Below, in pieces: positions 1-12,374 of a stretch of DNA of 64,000 nucleotides. The stretch covers positions 73,454,501-73,518,500 of the forward strand of contig NC_133028.1 in NCBI RefSeq assembly GCF_048771995.1, written 5' to 3'. The DNA comes from Taeniopygia guttata (lineage: Eukaryota; Chordata; Aves; Passeriformes; Estrildidae). The notes under the pieces are model-generated. The model saw only the letters and a list, made by a program, of their open reading frames with translations. It ran no database searches and had not been told where the DNA came from. Positions within the stretch are counted from its first letter, which is position 1, and each line of letters opens with the position of its first letter. The translations under genes and the position numbers were made by a program.

Positions 1-1919
1 CTTAAAATACATGCATTTCCTTTGACCCATTTAACTTAACAAAAGCCCTGGCAGTTTGTAAAACCCCTTAGGCAAGATCTATGTATTTTCTTCTTTCAAA
101 ATTGAAAATAAAACATTTTTCTCTTATTAGTATAAATGTGTCATGCCCTACTAAGATAACCAGTGTGAACAGAAAACACTCAAACTAAGCAGCTGCTAAC
201 CCATGATTCTCAAAAGCATACACAAAGGTTGGAAAGTTCAAAGAATACTAAAGTAGTAAGATGCTCAAATCTCTTAAGTAAATTAGAATCTGCTATGCAA
301 TTCCTGTGGATTGCTTTTAAAAGTCCATGTTGAAAAATCACCAATAATAAACAGAAAATCTACTTTAAAAGCAGTAGTTTACAAAGAGAAAGGAATTAGA
401 TTTAGCCTAGTTCATCTCAACTTCCATCTCAAATAGTTCCAAATCTGCACACCCTACAAATAAAATTCCGGACCAGATTTTTCAATTCTCTTAATATCTG
501 GTATACCTTTCCTGACGTATCAGAGAGATCTGTTTCTCTAAGCCCTGGTATATCTGCTGTACATCACAGGTCCCCACTTTATAGGAACTTCTTTCATTAA
601 GTTCTCCATTATTTACAAATCATCCTAGATACAAATTAATCTGGCTTTTACAGCTGTTAAAAAATTACTGTTATGGCAATTTATTTCTGCAAATGATAGA
701 AAATAATAAAGGCAACACATATAAAAGTTAGATGAAGTTTGTCTCTGAAAAGCAGTAATTTAAATTAATTCCAAGAGCTTCACAGTATTTCCAGTCCCCA
801 CAGAAAAAGAAGGATTTCTAATACAGTCTTCAATTCACTTTTCATGCAAGGAGATTTAATTTTATTATCAAAATATACTATTTCAAGGCATTAACAATAT
901 CTGATCTAAATAACTGTGGCATGACTGTTGTTTTAATTTTTTTCATACAGCATCATGCAAAACAAATTACAACTATGGGACTTGACACTTAAGAGATATT
1001 ACCATACATTGATGATGACAGAAGTATCCTTCATATTGCTGTCAGAGACAAAAGGTTCTTTGCCCTTTGGTTTATTAAGCCAAAGATCAGAGCAGGCTTG
1101 ACTCCTGAGCAGTTATGCTGCAAAATCATGTAAAAAGCCACTCTGCTACTGCACCCAAACCCCAAAGGCACCCCAGCCACATGTGGTGACAACTCAAATG
1201 TGAATTTCAAGAAACTGGGAACATAAGACAAGAGCAGCAAATTGTCTAGAAGTATCTACCTAGCTGATAAAAGCTCCCAAAAGTTGGGATAACCCTTATC
1301 TCTATTTAATGGGTTACCACATATTTGCCATCACAATCTAGCACACCAGTCCCTGTTCTTCTATTTCCCTCTACCTTGCCTCACTCATTTACACTTGGAG
1401 CAGTCAGAGAACAAATCTTCATCAGAAACACCTAAGTAGCATCACAAACCCTCAGCAGCCCCTTCAAACTCCAGTTTCATATTTAAAAGTTGTGGCAGCC
1501 ACGTTGTCAGTATTAGGAGTTTCAGTGAAGCGCTGGAAAACACAATGAACTTAAGGAAAAAACCAGCACTCCATGTCTTGTATTTTACTAGAAAGTCACA
1601 AAAATAACTCTTGCCATCATTCATTATTCTGTCACAGATATGATTCTGTTCCATTCATAATTGCTACCAAAGAGTCACCTTAAACTCATCTTTATGTACA
1701 CTAATCAAACCACAAGAGAAAAAGAGGTACATTTAGCTAGGAGTCAAATAGTCTAAATTGTATCAAATTAATATCAGGTCCATCTATGCCAACAGAAAAA
1801 TTTGCCTTAGAGGGCAGCAAGTAAAATTCTGGATTGTGGAGTCAAGTAATTTTTTTTGGATTTTGAGCTTCACAGTCCATACTAGCTCAGTAAAAACAGC
1901 TGAAGGAAATTAACCATCT
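1..1919. other. AT-rich gene-free stretch
   Basis: I see no supported gene, RNA or mobile element here. The sequence is unique-looking and AT-rich with short open frames in several frames, none longer than about 70 codons and none recognisable. Confidence 0.6.
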
Positions 1920-2275
1920 TGTCACAGCACATGCTACAGCCAAGATAGCCACAACACACAGAGTATCATCACACAATTTCAGAAGGCTTTAAGCATTCTC
2001 CCAAAAAGAGTCACACCACACCTCATCAGAAGGCTTCAGGCAGCTGCCCACACAGAACAACACCCTGTCCCTTCAGAAGGCTGCAAGTGTGTGCTCCTCT
2101 TGTCCTCCAGCCCAGCTTTTATCCCCTGATGCTGATGCACGGCACCTGTGAGCCCTCTGTGCCCTTTTTGGTTGGTCAGTGCCCCTGGCACTCACTGCCC
2201 CCAATGCTGCTCACCTGCTCTCACAGCTGTGCCCACTGGGGATGAGGCTCAGCCACAGCCCCACCCCAATTAACA
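1920..2275 (-). mobile_element. Candidate solo LTR (endogenous retrovirus-type), minus strand
   Basis: This block is more GC-rich than its surroundings. Read on the minus strand it begins TGTTAATT and ends TGTGACA, so it has the TG...CA ends of an LTR. A TATA-like GGGATAAAAGC lies at 2115-2125, about 150 bases in from the start of the element. Downstream of the TATA the motif 'agccttctga' recurs three times at roughly 45-60 base spacing. No gag, pol or env remnant is seen beside it, so it would be a solitary LTR fossil. I could not identify a clear target-site duplication. The exact ends and the family are uncertain; an avian endogenous retrovirus LTR is the best guess from structure alone. 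Confidence 0.45.
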
Positions 2276-5200
2276 TAAACTGTGTGCCTACACCATTTCT
2301 ATCTCACATCAAAAATTGTGAAGGAAAAAACCCACTATATTTTAATTCACCCTCTCCAAAACACAAGTACACAGAGTAGGAAGAGTTCTCAGCTACTCCA
2401 AAGTTAGAGGATGAGGTCGAAAGTGATACACAGATTTCTGAGAACAGCTGAAATTCTGCTCAATGAATTTGAACAGGCTTGCTTTGAGAACACTGACAGT
2501 CTGGAAACATCTAAAACAGTATCAGTTTGCACAAGATTACGTTCTCTAGGGCCAAATTTCAGATTCTTGTTGTTGCATTTTTGTGTGCAAAGACTGATGT
2601 CAAAATTATTAAGTACATCTTTCAGTACTCATTTTCTAAATGCAGAAAATACTCCCCTTGGAATAAGAACCCTGAGTGGTCAATATCATGAAGTGATCAG
2701 GATCTTTTATTCTTCTTCCCAGAAAAAAAAAAGGAACACAGTTCAGACTTTGAAAAGATAGGAGCAGCTGTTCCAATCTGAACAGCCGTGCTGCCTTTGT
2801 TATCCAAGATGAGAGGAAAAAACATTACTTTTAAATCTTCAACCAGTAGTTCTCTGGAGAGAACAAACTGCTTTCTGAAGAATAAATTAAGCATTCAATT
2901 AAACTCTACAACAGGTAACTACTGTTCTTACACACTTTGGGGGAAATACATTGGTATTATTACAGTCCTGTGCAAATAACTCCAATAAGTCACATCAAAT
3001 TGAAAAATTCTCTTCTCAGTTCCAGCAAAATGTTCAATATAAAGAACATGCAGATTTAAGAAGAGAGAAAAATATTAAAATACCCAGAATACTGGCATTA
3101 TATCAGTCCCTGATTAAAGGACTAGGTTAGCAGACACATCTATTCCTGTAAAGATCTATATGTGCATAAGGTCTTCTCATACGACTTCTGATTCTCTACT
3201 TCCCAGAATTACAAGTGCATATATAGAATTCTGAGGTATTTCCAAACACCAAATAATGTGGCTTTAAAGAATTCATTTGTCTCCATTGATGAAGCATTTA
3301 ATTCCGGTTAAATTACTATGTTTATGAAATAGCTTCAGGATTTATTGTATTTCCATGATAACTCATCAACTGCACTCTACCTTGAAGGAATATAAGAAGA
3401 GAACTTAATTAACGCTAATTTTCAAACTGCCAAGAGCTGCTGTAAGTTCAAGAATTTTATCTACATATGAGCATGACCTAAATAAATAAACAAAAAGGTA
3501 CTGCTTCCAGACCACTGAGTCTATTACTAAAATTAATTGAACAATATTGACTTGGATATTCTGATCATCAAGAAAAGTTGAAGGCAACAGTAGCCTCTGA
3601 AGATACAAATTCTTTTAACCTTCTATTAAAATACTGACCAAGGTGAGTTAATTAAATAGCATATTTATCTGTAGATTTGATGTTACTTAAGTAAATTTTA
3701 TGTTGGACACTTGCTGCCATGTTGAGTTCTCCAACCTCAAGAAGGTGAAATAAATAGAGGAAAACAAACAGTGAAACCATTGCTAAGCTTTTTACCTGAT
3801 TTAATAAAACCATTTAGGAATAAACTATTGAGGATAAAAGAAAAAAAAGAAAAATGTAGAATTATCACATGAGTATAAATCTGAAAAATATTTAATATAC
3901 TAATAGGAAGTAAAATGTTGAAACACAATACCATGATATAAACTTTCAACTCTTAAACAACATGGGTGTAAATTTGAATTTAACATCTCCTTTTTATCAC
4001 TGTGTACCAGACTGTTTTTCTTTGTTCTTAAACCAAAGATGCTGTGCCCTTTAATATTATTAAATAGCTTATTGGGTCAAAGCACTCTTGAACTGTAATG
4101 CTTTTTTAATAAGATGTTTGAAGCGTTTTCATGCAAGCAAATCATTATTACAGGCAAAATCCTTTTTCACAATAAGATCATTTTAACTGCTAAAACAAAG
4201 ATTTGCAATAAGGAATGGCTGCAAGTATAAATAATGCATAATTTATAGTAAGTTTTTCTGAAAGGAAGCAAACATCATTTCAGAACACCGAGGAATAGAG
4301 TGCAGCCACTTGGGTAAGATTATTAGAATGACTAAACACTACTTGTGTAAGTGTACCATGATTGTGTCCACAATCAGTTTAAATTTCATGTACATACCTA
4401 TAATGTACAGGTAAAGAATATACACACATTTTTCTCTCAGTAGAACTCTGCCAGTGTGCTATAATTAATATAACAGGAGAGACTATTGCTTAAACAGTGT
4501 CTCAAATCAAAACCACAGCATTATATTCCTAGCTGCAGTTAACAGCATTCTAAAATCTGTAAAACACTGTAAAGCAAAGCCATGAGATAGCAGATGAGGA
4601 TGGCTTCCAGCTTAGAAGAGCTCTTGAAGCTGTTACCACATTTGGTATGGGATTTTGGTAATTGATTCTGCAGGAACCTCTGTAAGTTGCTCTCTGTTGG
4701 AAATCACTTACATCCTGCACCATTTGTTACGTTTATTCAGAGACTCTGCCAACTGGAGTTAGCAGCCAAAGTAATTGGCAACAGGAATACTGTTGGCTTC
4801 AACACCTCCTAAGCTTTCCACCCAGGAAATATTAAAAAAGGAGCATACCTAAGCATCACTTCAGGTTTATCAGAACACACATTTTACTTCTTCAGCCACT
4901 ACAGATGTCATGACAATTTTGTCATTCCAGAAACTATTTGGCATTACCAGAGTTTCTTGTGATTTCTTCCAGTGTAAATATATCACTCAGAAACCTTTTC
5001 TACAAATAATAAGCTGAAGGACAAGCTATTAGTCTGACCCCAGCCACACAAACCCTCAACACAGTACCCATTCCCTGCAGAAGTCTCTGTCCCTGGACCA
5101 CTGCAAGCCACCAGCAGCAGTCATGCAGCATCTTGATTAGGAACAAGAATCAAACCACAAAAACTGCTTCTCAGATGTCAAGAGTAAGGAGATTTCAGTG

Positions 5201-6714
5201 GGAGTCTTCTTAAATTGTGAATTTAATTACAGCCATGAAGCCAGTACAATTGCATGTCAGTAGGTGTGATAATTGTCAGAAGGAGCAGGGGAAAAGGAAA
5301 GAGCATTCATAGATAAAAATTACAGCTTGGGTGTTCTGCTAGATTGATAAAAAGATGTAGGATTGGATGCAGAAATGTGTTCCAATGATGACCTAGGCAA
5401 AGACAAATGCATGCCTTGAAGGCTTGTCAGCTAACTTTCAAGAGTGGGTAAATTGTCTCTGAGCCATGATTATTTAAGTTCTTATTAAGAACTATTTATT
5501 GGGCAGAGATTAATAACCCATAAATTCATAATGTATTTACATGAGAGGGTTCCAAATATTTTACTTCAGCCTTTCAGTTTAAAACCCTTCAGTCAGATAT
5601 GTACACTCAGATAAAGAGTTTGGTCCTCCTTGCAGATCATGCATGTGATGCTACAGCACACACTGGTTTAGAAAGTGTCCTTAAACTGACAATATACAAT
5701 GTAAATACAAAGAGAAAGGCTGCAAATTTTGAAAGAAAGCTTTTTGAAAGACATTTTAGGCATTCACACAAAAAGGGGATAAATTGTTTAAAAAGTATAA
5801 ATTCACATAGCAGAATCACAGCAAGAGGAGCCAATTTGGTACCAAAAAAAAGTCGCTCAGGAAAAAAAATCAGTATCAGTAATGAAACTGCACCTCTTTT
5901 TATGTGGTGCAAGCCTTCAAAGCTCCTGTACATACACATCTTCAGAAAGAGTCTAAAATCTCTGAATGTTGGAGCAGAAACCTGTGTACGTGTGTGAAAT
6001 TACATACAAATGATAAAAAACCAGGTAGAGGAAAAGATGATTGACATGATTAAAAGCAGGCATAAAAAATAAAAAGATCATCCACTAGATTTTTGTTATT
6101 TGCCAAATTAATGGATTTCAAGCCAGTCCGAAAAATGATGAAATATATAATTGCCTAGTCCAAGAGTTAAGAGTTGCCTTTTTTTTTTTTTCTCTTATAT
6201 AAATCCTTTCAGTTAATCTATTTACACAGATGACCTGTTAGGACAAACATAATTGAATTGAAAATTTAGGTCCTGTGAAAATAAGAAAAATCAGATGCCC
6301 ATCTCCTATTTGTTTTGTTTGTGGTTTTTAAATCAGGTAAGCTGAGGGGTTTTGCTTTTTTTTGTTAGTTACTTGGAGGCACTTTCTTTTAATTTTTTGG
6401 GGTTTTACTAGGGTAGTTGTTTTTTTTCCTCAGCTTCAGAGGCAAATGCCTTGCTCCATTTTGCTTTCTACCTGACCCTGTGATCCCTGCATTTGTTTCG
6501 CTATAAGGAGACACTCATAGAGTCCTGGAGGCAGAAGGCAATTAAAACATCATGGTCAAAAGTGTAAACTTTCCAAGCAGTCTCACTGCTGGCTTCTTTA
6601 TGAAAGAATACTAGAGGCACAATTAGTATTACATTCTTTAAAAAGAAAAAAAAAAGTTAATAGGCTCAAAGCCTACTCATGAAGAGAAAAATTTCAATAC
6701 CCAACCTACCAGGG
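2276..6714. other. AT-rich gene-free stretch
   Basis: There is no supported gene. A 132-codon plus-strand frame at 5599-5997 is open but lysine- and serine-rich, matches no family I know and has a near-complete antisense frame, so I do not call it. Homopolymer runs such as T(13) near 6180 are present. Confidence 0.55.
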
Positions 6715-6753
6715 TTTAAACTCTTTGTTTAAACCCTAAACAAAGAGTTTAAA
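6715..6753. repeat. Perfect 17-bp inverted repeat (hairpin)
   Basis: The 17-base arm at 6715-6731 (tttaaactctttgttta) is the exact reverse complement of 6737-6753, separated by the 5-base loop aaccc. It would form a perfect hairpin or cruciform. No terminal duplication or open frame accompanies it, so it is recorded as a structural repeat rather than a named element. Confidence 0.9.
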
Positions 6754-9270
6754 ATCTTTCTCTTACATTTCACATTTAGGCAGTTCATAATTTAGTACAG
6801 ATCTTTTGGATTAGCACCCATTTGCACCCAAAGAACCATTCACCTAGAAACACCAACAAAACCAAAACACTTCCAAAATTTAGCCTAGTCAAGTAAGAAT
6901 TGGCACGCTACTTCATGTCAGGAAAAAATTACAAACTCCAAAGTTTTCTAGAACACGTAAGAGCTACTATATCACAGGACAAAAAGAGATAACAACAATC
7001 TTTTACTTCATGCGTCTATTATCTAATCTTTCTTGTTGAGATGATAAAATTTGAAAAATACTGTTTCAGTTTATGCCTGAACCTCTAGTTCAAGTTTCTG
7101 CCCTGGCAGGTGGTTGAAGACATTTCCAAGGAAATGGAAAGAAAGCTTTCTACGAGATATCTCACTAGGCTCTGAGCTGATAAATCTCTGCTCTCTCCTG
7201 CTACAAGGGCAAACAAGTTCACCAAAAGAACTCCAGCTCTTATTCCCAACAGAAACACAAAGCTTCCAACAGTTCCCCCCCTTACAGACAAGAGCCAGAA
7301 GAGCTCAAATCTCTCTTCGACTTTAATCACAAGTTCATATCAGACAGGTCATCAAGAGAGTTTGTTCAATCAATGGAAAATTTCTGAAAACTCCAACATT
7401 TTAAAGTTTTTTTTTTCCACATTTCAGCCATAACTGTTCAAAATATAAATCAGTATATGAAGCATTCACAGCTGGTCTTGTATAACATGATCGGGCAAAT
7501 GGTCCTCTACAATAACACCTACTAACTCTAAACAGTCTAGGAAAAAAACAGAAGCAGTTAAAAGGATGTATTTTACCGAATATCATTATGCAGATACTTA
7601 GTTCCTCAAAGCATTAAATTGCATTAATAAGCCTACTTCTTGTTAGAGACACTTTATTTGAAGACAAACACACTGATGGGCATATATATTCTAAAAATGC
7701 AGAAAAAGAGGAAAAGGTTGAAAAGAAAAAGCTCTCAGCAGGAAGCATTACTAGAGGAGGGCAGATGGGAAGAATATACATGTGGCAAGAGGTCTGCAAT
7801 GCACATACTGTTGTGTGCCAACTGCAATAGCACCCCAGTGTAGTGACATTCAAAATTACTTGGGTTTAGCAAAAGTGAATTAAAACCATCAGGAACATGC
7901 TTGTACTATTCAGGACCTTCTTTCAGCTGCTCTTTGCCTAGCACCCAAAAGCCCCAGTGTGGGATAAATTAAATCTTCCGAGGAATACTTCTGTTCTGAA
8001 GGGTACTGTCATTGGACCTCAGTGGGAATTAGACTTCAGCAAACCTTTACACTCAAGAGGATCAAATCTGTCATGCTTAGAACAGCAGGTATTACTACTC
8101 TTCTACATTAAAAAAGGGATTTAAAAGTAGAAGAGTCATTGGTATCACATGCTGTGCATTGATCACTAGCATCCACTACACTTTCCTGAAACTTAATGAA
8201 AGTAGAAGAGTTTCTAAGGAGAACATCCACTTTATCCCACCAGCATACAAAGAGAGAAGCAAAGATAAAGTACTAGTGTGAGAATGCAAAATTAAGTTGT
8301 GGTTTGGAAAAGGAAGGCAACAACCTTCATCCACAGGGAGGTTTTTGAACACATTTGCCCCATTTGCATTTCTTATTTTTTAAAATGTTTGTTTCATTTT
8401 GCAAGACCACTGCACCCCAGGCTTAAGAATCTGTAAATTCCATATGTACACCTTTACAAAAATACCAAAAGCTGGAAGAAATTTGGTTATTTTTTCCTTA
8501 CACACCTTTATAAATCCCATTTAAAATTTGTATTACATAGAGAACTTAGTCTAGCATAGTCTAACCTTTGGTTAGTTTGAAACCTCAGACAAACTTATGT
8601 GCTTATTCATACCAGCAACAAGATTTGCTAATTACTTGTCTTACAGAATATTTTACTCAGTTTTCATTTAATTTATACTTGTTTTGGAGATTTAATTGGA
8701 TGACAGATTTTAATTAGGCAAATGAAAAATTAAGGTTCATGTTTAAACTTCAGTTTCTGGAGACAAAAAATTATCTTTTCAACAGTTTCTGGCCTTTACA
8801 GAGAAGACTGTGCAACCCGCTTAGATCAGACAAAAAAAAAAAAAAAAAAAAAAATCAAAGCACTAGCCCAAAAAAACTCAGGAGGCTTAAGAGAAAAATA
8901 TGAATATCATATTTTTAAATCTCTGCTTCTATCCTGAAACACAATAAAACAACACTCTGGTACATAATCTACTATGTTTACTAAGGCAGTCAGAAGTTTA
9001 AGAAATCACCTGTTATTCCCACAAAATGCCCCTGGATTCAAGTCAATAAACCTTTATCTAGTTCATATTCTATCATCACCAATGAGCAGACTGACACAGT
9101 CCACTCTCATGGCTCCCTTGTCCCTCTGGGTTTTATTTTGTTTATTAAAACTGAATGTCTTATTAAGACAGCAGGGAGTACACAATTAGCTAGAGAAAAT
9201 ATCGGAAAAAAATATAGAGACACTCTTTAATTTATATGTCAAAGCTTTACATAGATATGTTATAGGTCTT
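6754..9270. other. Gene-free stretch with a 23-bp poly-A run
   Basis: No supported gene is seen. An uninterrupted A run occupies 8832-8854. No retrotransposed sequence is recognisable upstream of it, and CR1 elements do not end in poly-A, so it is treated as a simple repeat. Confidence 0.55.
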
Positions 9271-9358
9271 GGGACACTGATTTTAAAATTTACTTACCAT
9301 TCCTAAGTCGACATGGGACACTGATTTTAAAATTTACTTACCATTCCTAAGTCGACAT
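9271..9358. repeat. Perfect 44-bp tandem duplication
   Basis: Two identical 44-base copies lie head to tail (9271-9314 and 9315-9358), beginning gggacactgattttaaaa and ending aagtcgacat. Identity over the whole unit implies a very recent duplication or an assembly artefact. Each copy carries, on the minus strand, the sequence AATG|GTAAGT, a near-consensus 5' splice site, so the duplication copies a potential splice donor. Confidence 0.95.
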
Positions 9359-9437
9359 TCACGTGTTCCTTGTAAAACCATCTTGGAGAGCATATCTCAT
9401 TACAGCTTGTGACACAAGTTATGCTCTCCCAGTAAAC
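9342..9437 (-). CDS. Candidate coding exon, unidentified (32 codons)
   Basis: On the minus strand a very strong 3' splice site (tattttcttttccccag) is followed by 96 bases open in one frame and then ATG|GTAAGT, a near-consensus donor. The segment is exactly 32 codons in phase 0/0. The translation starts VYWESITC, contains CNEICSPRWFY and ends NVDLGM; four cysteines fall within about ten residues. I recognise no family. It would splice in frame to the candidate at 10830-10910. The donor is repeated in the adjacent 44-bp tandem copy, so two donors in the same context exist. A segment this size stays open by chance fairly often, so this is a lead rather than a gene call. Confidence 0.22.
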
Positions 9438-10829
9438 CTGGGGAAAAGAAAATATACCCCAAAGAACAGCAAAGTAATAAAATCTGACATTAAGAAAAAA
9501 CTTATCATTTAAAAAAATCTAATAATGGCTCCTAGCACTTTTTAATAAAAGATCCTCAACTGCAGCATCTTGAGAAACATGACTTGTTTTAATTATTTAT
9601 TGAGAGTTGATGTTTTTTTGAAAGCAAATGCAATTATATCCTGACACTTTAATCACTATCAGTTTGTTTTGTTCACCTGATACTGCTAAGAGGAAGGTTA
9701 CCTTCCTGTGGAAATTCTGACATTTCTGTAATTGGTTTTGCAACCACTCCAAGAGACTGAATGCATTCCTTTTATTAAAATTGTGCAAAAATTGGAGTTA
9801 TGATATTATTAAGATTGATGGCCAACATCACCAATAACCAAAATCTCAGACAGAGGTAATTTTTTTTTCCTGTTAGACACAAGCAATATATAGGATTTGG
9901 GCATCAAAATTTCCACTGACACAGCCCCTTAACAAACCCATTGAAATCAATCCATTAACCAGACAAAAAGAAATTAAGGAAAAAATAATCAAAAACTAGC
10001 AAATGAAAGGCTCATAGGATGGGAAAAAAACTCTGCTCCACAGTAATAAAATGGAATTTTGCTAAATTTAGCCATTAGGTTAGAGGTTTGTTTGCCAATT
10101 GGTCAAAATCAAGAAACACTCTAATGATACTCTTAACAAACTTTGTGCCAAGCTTGGGCTAGTTTCACTACTTAAAGCATTTCAGAATATTTAGTAAGAC
10201 ATTCAGCTGAACTAAATATCTAGCTTCAAAATAAAGTTAACTAGCTCAGCAGAGATTCGAACTTTGTTAATCCATATTTGTGTGATGAACTTGTTTACCA
10301 CCCATCAAGGAGCACTACACACGCAGCTGTAAGAGAGGAAGAGGAGAGAAAAGGAAAAAATGGAAAGCAACAGAACCATACCATTGCATTTTTTAGGCTG
10401 ACTTCAGTACCCATGTAACTGCACTTTCATCTTTTTATTGGCCTGTCCAGGGACTTTAAACACACTAAATTATTCTGCAAGTGAGAGATGGTTCCCAGGT
10501 CACTTAGAACAGACCTGAAAGTGTCTTGGCCATGGTTCACAGCACAATTTTCAATGGGACTGGTGCTCTGACTTAGTGCATCTATGAAGGCTCACCCAGC
10601 TCCTAACCAGAGTGGAGGAAGCTCAGGAGAGGATCCCTTCCATGCTTTTTGAAGAGAAAAAAAAAGCTCACAGGGTCAAGTGAAGCAGATTAAATGCTAT
10701 GACATTAAGAACAGACACACTTCCTTTCCCCCTCAAAGTTCCACCACACCTTTGTACAATTCAACCAAACATTAAAACACCAAACCTTTATCTGTGCCAG
10801 ACCTATATTAGGTTACATTCAAGGCTTAC
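9438..10829. other. Gene-free stretch (intron if the flanking exon candidates are real)
   Basis: This is AT-rich unique sequence with no supported feature. It would be a 1392-bp intron between the minus-strand exon candidates at 10830-10910 and 9342-9437. A phrase near 9938, 'cccattgaaatcaat', faintly recalls an old sauropsid repeat but is too short to call. Confidence 0.5.
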
Positions 10830-10910
10830 CCAGGTCAACCAGTAGAGGAGAAAGCAATCAGGAGCTGCAGGAAATTGGATAGACCAGGTGTTCAAACAAA
10901 CTCCAGCTTC
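10830..10910 (-). CDS. Candidate coding exon, unidentified (27 codons)
   Basis: On the minus strand a pyrimidine-rich tract ending ctgcctgcttttag precedes 81 open bases that end TGG|GTAAGC. This gives exactly 27 codons in phase 0/0. The translation begins EAGVCLNTWSIQF and ends DCFLLYWLTW, a hydrophobic aromatic stretch that could be part of a membrane segment. Joined to 9342-9437 it reads on as LLYWLTW-VYWESITC without a break. No homologous family is recognised and no start codon or further phase-matched exon was found nearby. It could be a chance open segment between splice-like sites. Confidence 0.2.
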
Positions 10911-11061
10911 CTAAAAGCAGGCAGAGTATGAAGAGTCAACAGGTACAACAAATAGCGCTAAATGGAGAGTTATTTTAAGTTCTCTTTGTGGGATTTGGAG
11001 ATAAGCAAGGAAAACATAAATTCATGAATCTGTCAATGACAGAGCCTCTCTAAACAATCCA

Positions 11062-11112
11062 AACTGTATGAACCTTCAAAGTGATTTGAAGGTTCATGCC
11101 GTTAATACAGTT
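11062..11112. repeat. Imperfect hairpin with a perfect 13-bp inner stem
   Basis: Bases 11068-11080 (atgaaccttcaaa) pair perfectly with 11085-11097 around a 4-base loop (gtga). An outer 8-base arm aactgtat (11062-11069) is complementary to atacagtt (11105-11112), with about seven unpaired bases on the 3' side. The length is compatible with a small structured RNA, but no family is recognised. Confidence 0.85.
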
Positions 11113-12121
11113 CATACATTAAAGTAGCAATAGGTATTTTGAAGAGAAAGGTATACTTGCTAAAATTATTCCCCAAGGTGCATCAATACCTCGCTTTGTG
11201 CCCTCAAAGCTTTCCAAGTGTCACAGTTAGTAAATGATGCTGAGAATTATGGCCTTCACTTCCTGCTTGGGATAAAAACATAAAGAGCTGAGGATGTGCA
11301 GAATACAAGTTCAGTAGTGAAATTAGACAATACACTAGAAGAACCCATCAAAAGTTATTAAAACTGGACCTTGCAAAATAGATAAATACAAATCTACTGC
11401 CCCTTGATTTGAAAAAAAGACCCTCCTCAGATTGCCATGTCAACTTCTCAAACTACTTTTTTCTCTGGGTCACATATGAGACTTGAATCAAAGAAATCTT
11501 GGCTTGCAGTCCTTAGGCTGCATCGGTCTGAAGGGGCACCTTTTTCAATATTAAGTGTACAGTATGCCTAATTTTGGAAGTTAATCCCTCTTAAGAGAGT
11601 GTGTGTGGTTTCCCATAAGGACATAATGCACCAATATACACTTTCTGTGTCCACCATCCTTCACTGCATTAGCTTGCAAGCAACTTGCTCAGCTAAATTA
11701 CAGCATCCCACTCATTTTCTAGTCCTCATGCTGTGAGAGATGAAATAACACTTTGCTGCAGCCAAAGAAATGATTATTGAGTAAAAGAATGAAAGCTGTT
11801 GGCTGCCTATCTGCTGTTATCTATGATTTGGACGTGTTCTGGCTGATCTGCTGGGCGCTGCTCTGAGCTGGGAGAGGGGCAGGGTTGAAGAGAGGACCAG
11901 AAAGGAAGGAGGATGAGAAGGGAGACAAAAGCAGGCAGTCAGGAGAGAACGTAAATTCCTGATACGTATCTGTTGCCGTGCGAGACCGGCTCCGGGCGGA
12001 CGCCTGCGGCATGGCGAGGAGGGGACGAGAGGCGGCGGCCGCTTTCCCCCTTCGGCTCTGCGAGGCTCCGTCCACGCGGGAACAGACGAAATGGCGACAC
12101 AGGGCTCGGGTGCAGACACGT

Positions 12122-12221
12122 GCTTATTGTGTGAGCGTGTTCCCGAAACGCCGGGGCACCGAGCGGGGCTCTCAGTTATAGCCCGTGCCGGGGGCGGGGG
12201 GGAACCTCATCCGCGGCCAAT
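12122..12221 (-). promoter_or_regulatory. Minus-strand core promoter-like cluster
   Basis: On the minus strand, in transcription order, there is an ATTGG (inverted CCAAT) at 12217-12221 and a CTATAAC TATA-like box within 12173-12184, about 40 bases downstream of it. About 45 bases beyond that comes CACAATAAGC (12122-12131), resembling a polyadenylation signal. A TATA box followed so closely by a poly-A signal is the usual U3-R arrangement of an LTR and unusual for a host gene promoter. Confidence 0.4.
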
Positions 12222-12280
12222 GGGCCGGGAGGCAGGGGACAGGGGCCGGGAAACCCCGGGGACAGCCATGGGAACGGCCC

Positions 12281-12374
12281 GGACCGCATGGTGAGGGGGA
12301 AGGACAAGGGAACGCACGGTCGGGACAAAGGACCGCATGGTGAGGGGGAGAGATAAGGGAACGCAGGACAAAGG
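12281..12374. repeat. 49-bp imperfect tandem duplication in the CpG island
   Basis: The unit beginning ggaccgcatggtgagggg at 12281-12329 recurs at 12330-12374 with a few changes and a small deletion. GC-rich short tandem copies are common in LTR U3 regions and in CpG-island minisatellites, so this does not decide between the two readings of the island. Confidence 0.85.

Noticed and set aside
5599-5997. 132-codon plus-strand open frame
   Set aside because: It is a low-complexity basic composition with an antisense frame open over most of it, and no family is recognised.
8832-8854. Long poly-A run as the tail of a processed pseudogene
   Set aside because: No exon-like or recognisable gene sequence precedes it and no target duplication is seen. 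The runs at 36097-36125 and 46027-46048 were rejected for the same reason.
9900-9960. Possible old repeat ('cccattgaaatcaat')
   Set aside because: The match to the sauropsid repeat phrase is too short and isolated to support a call.
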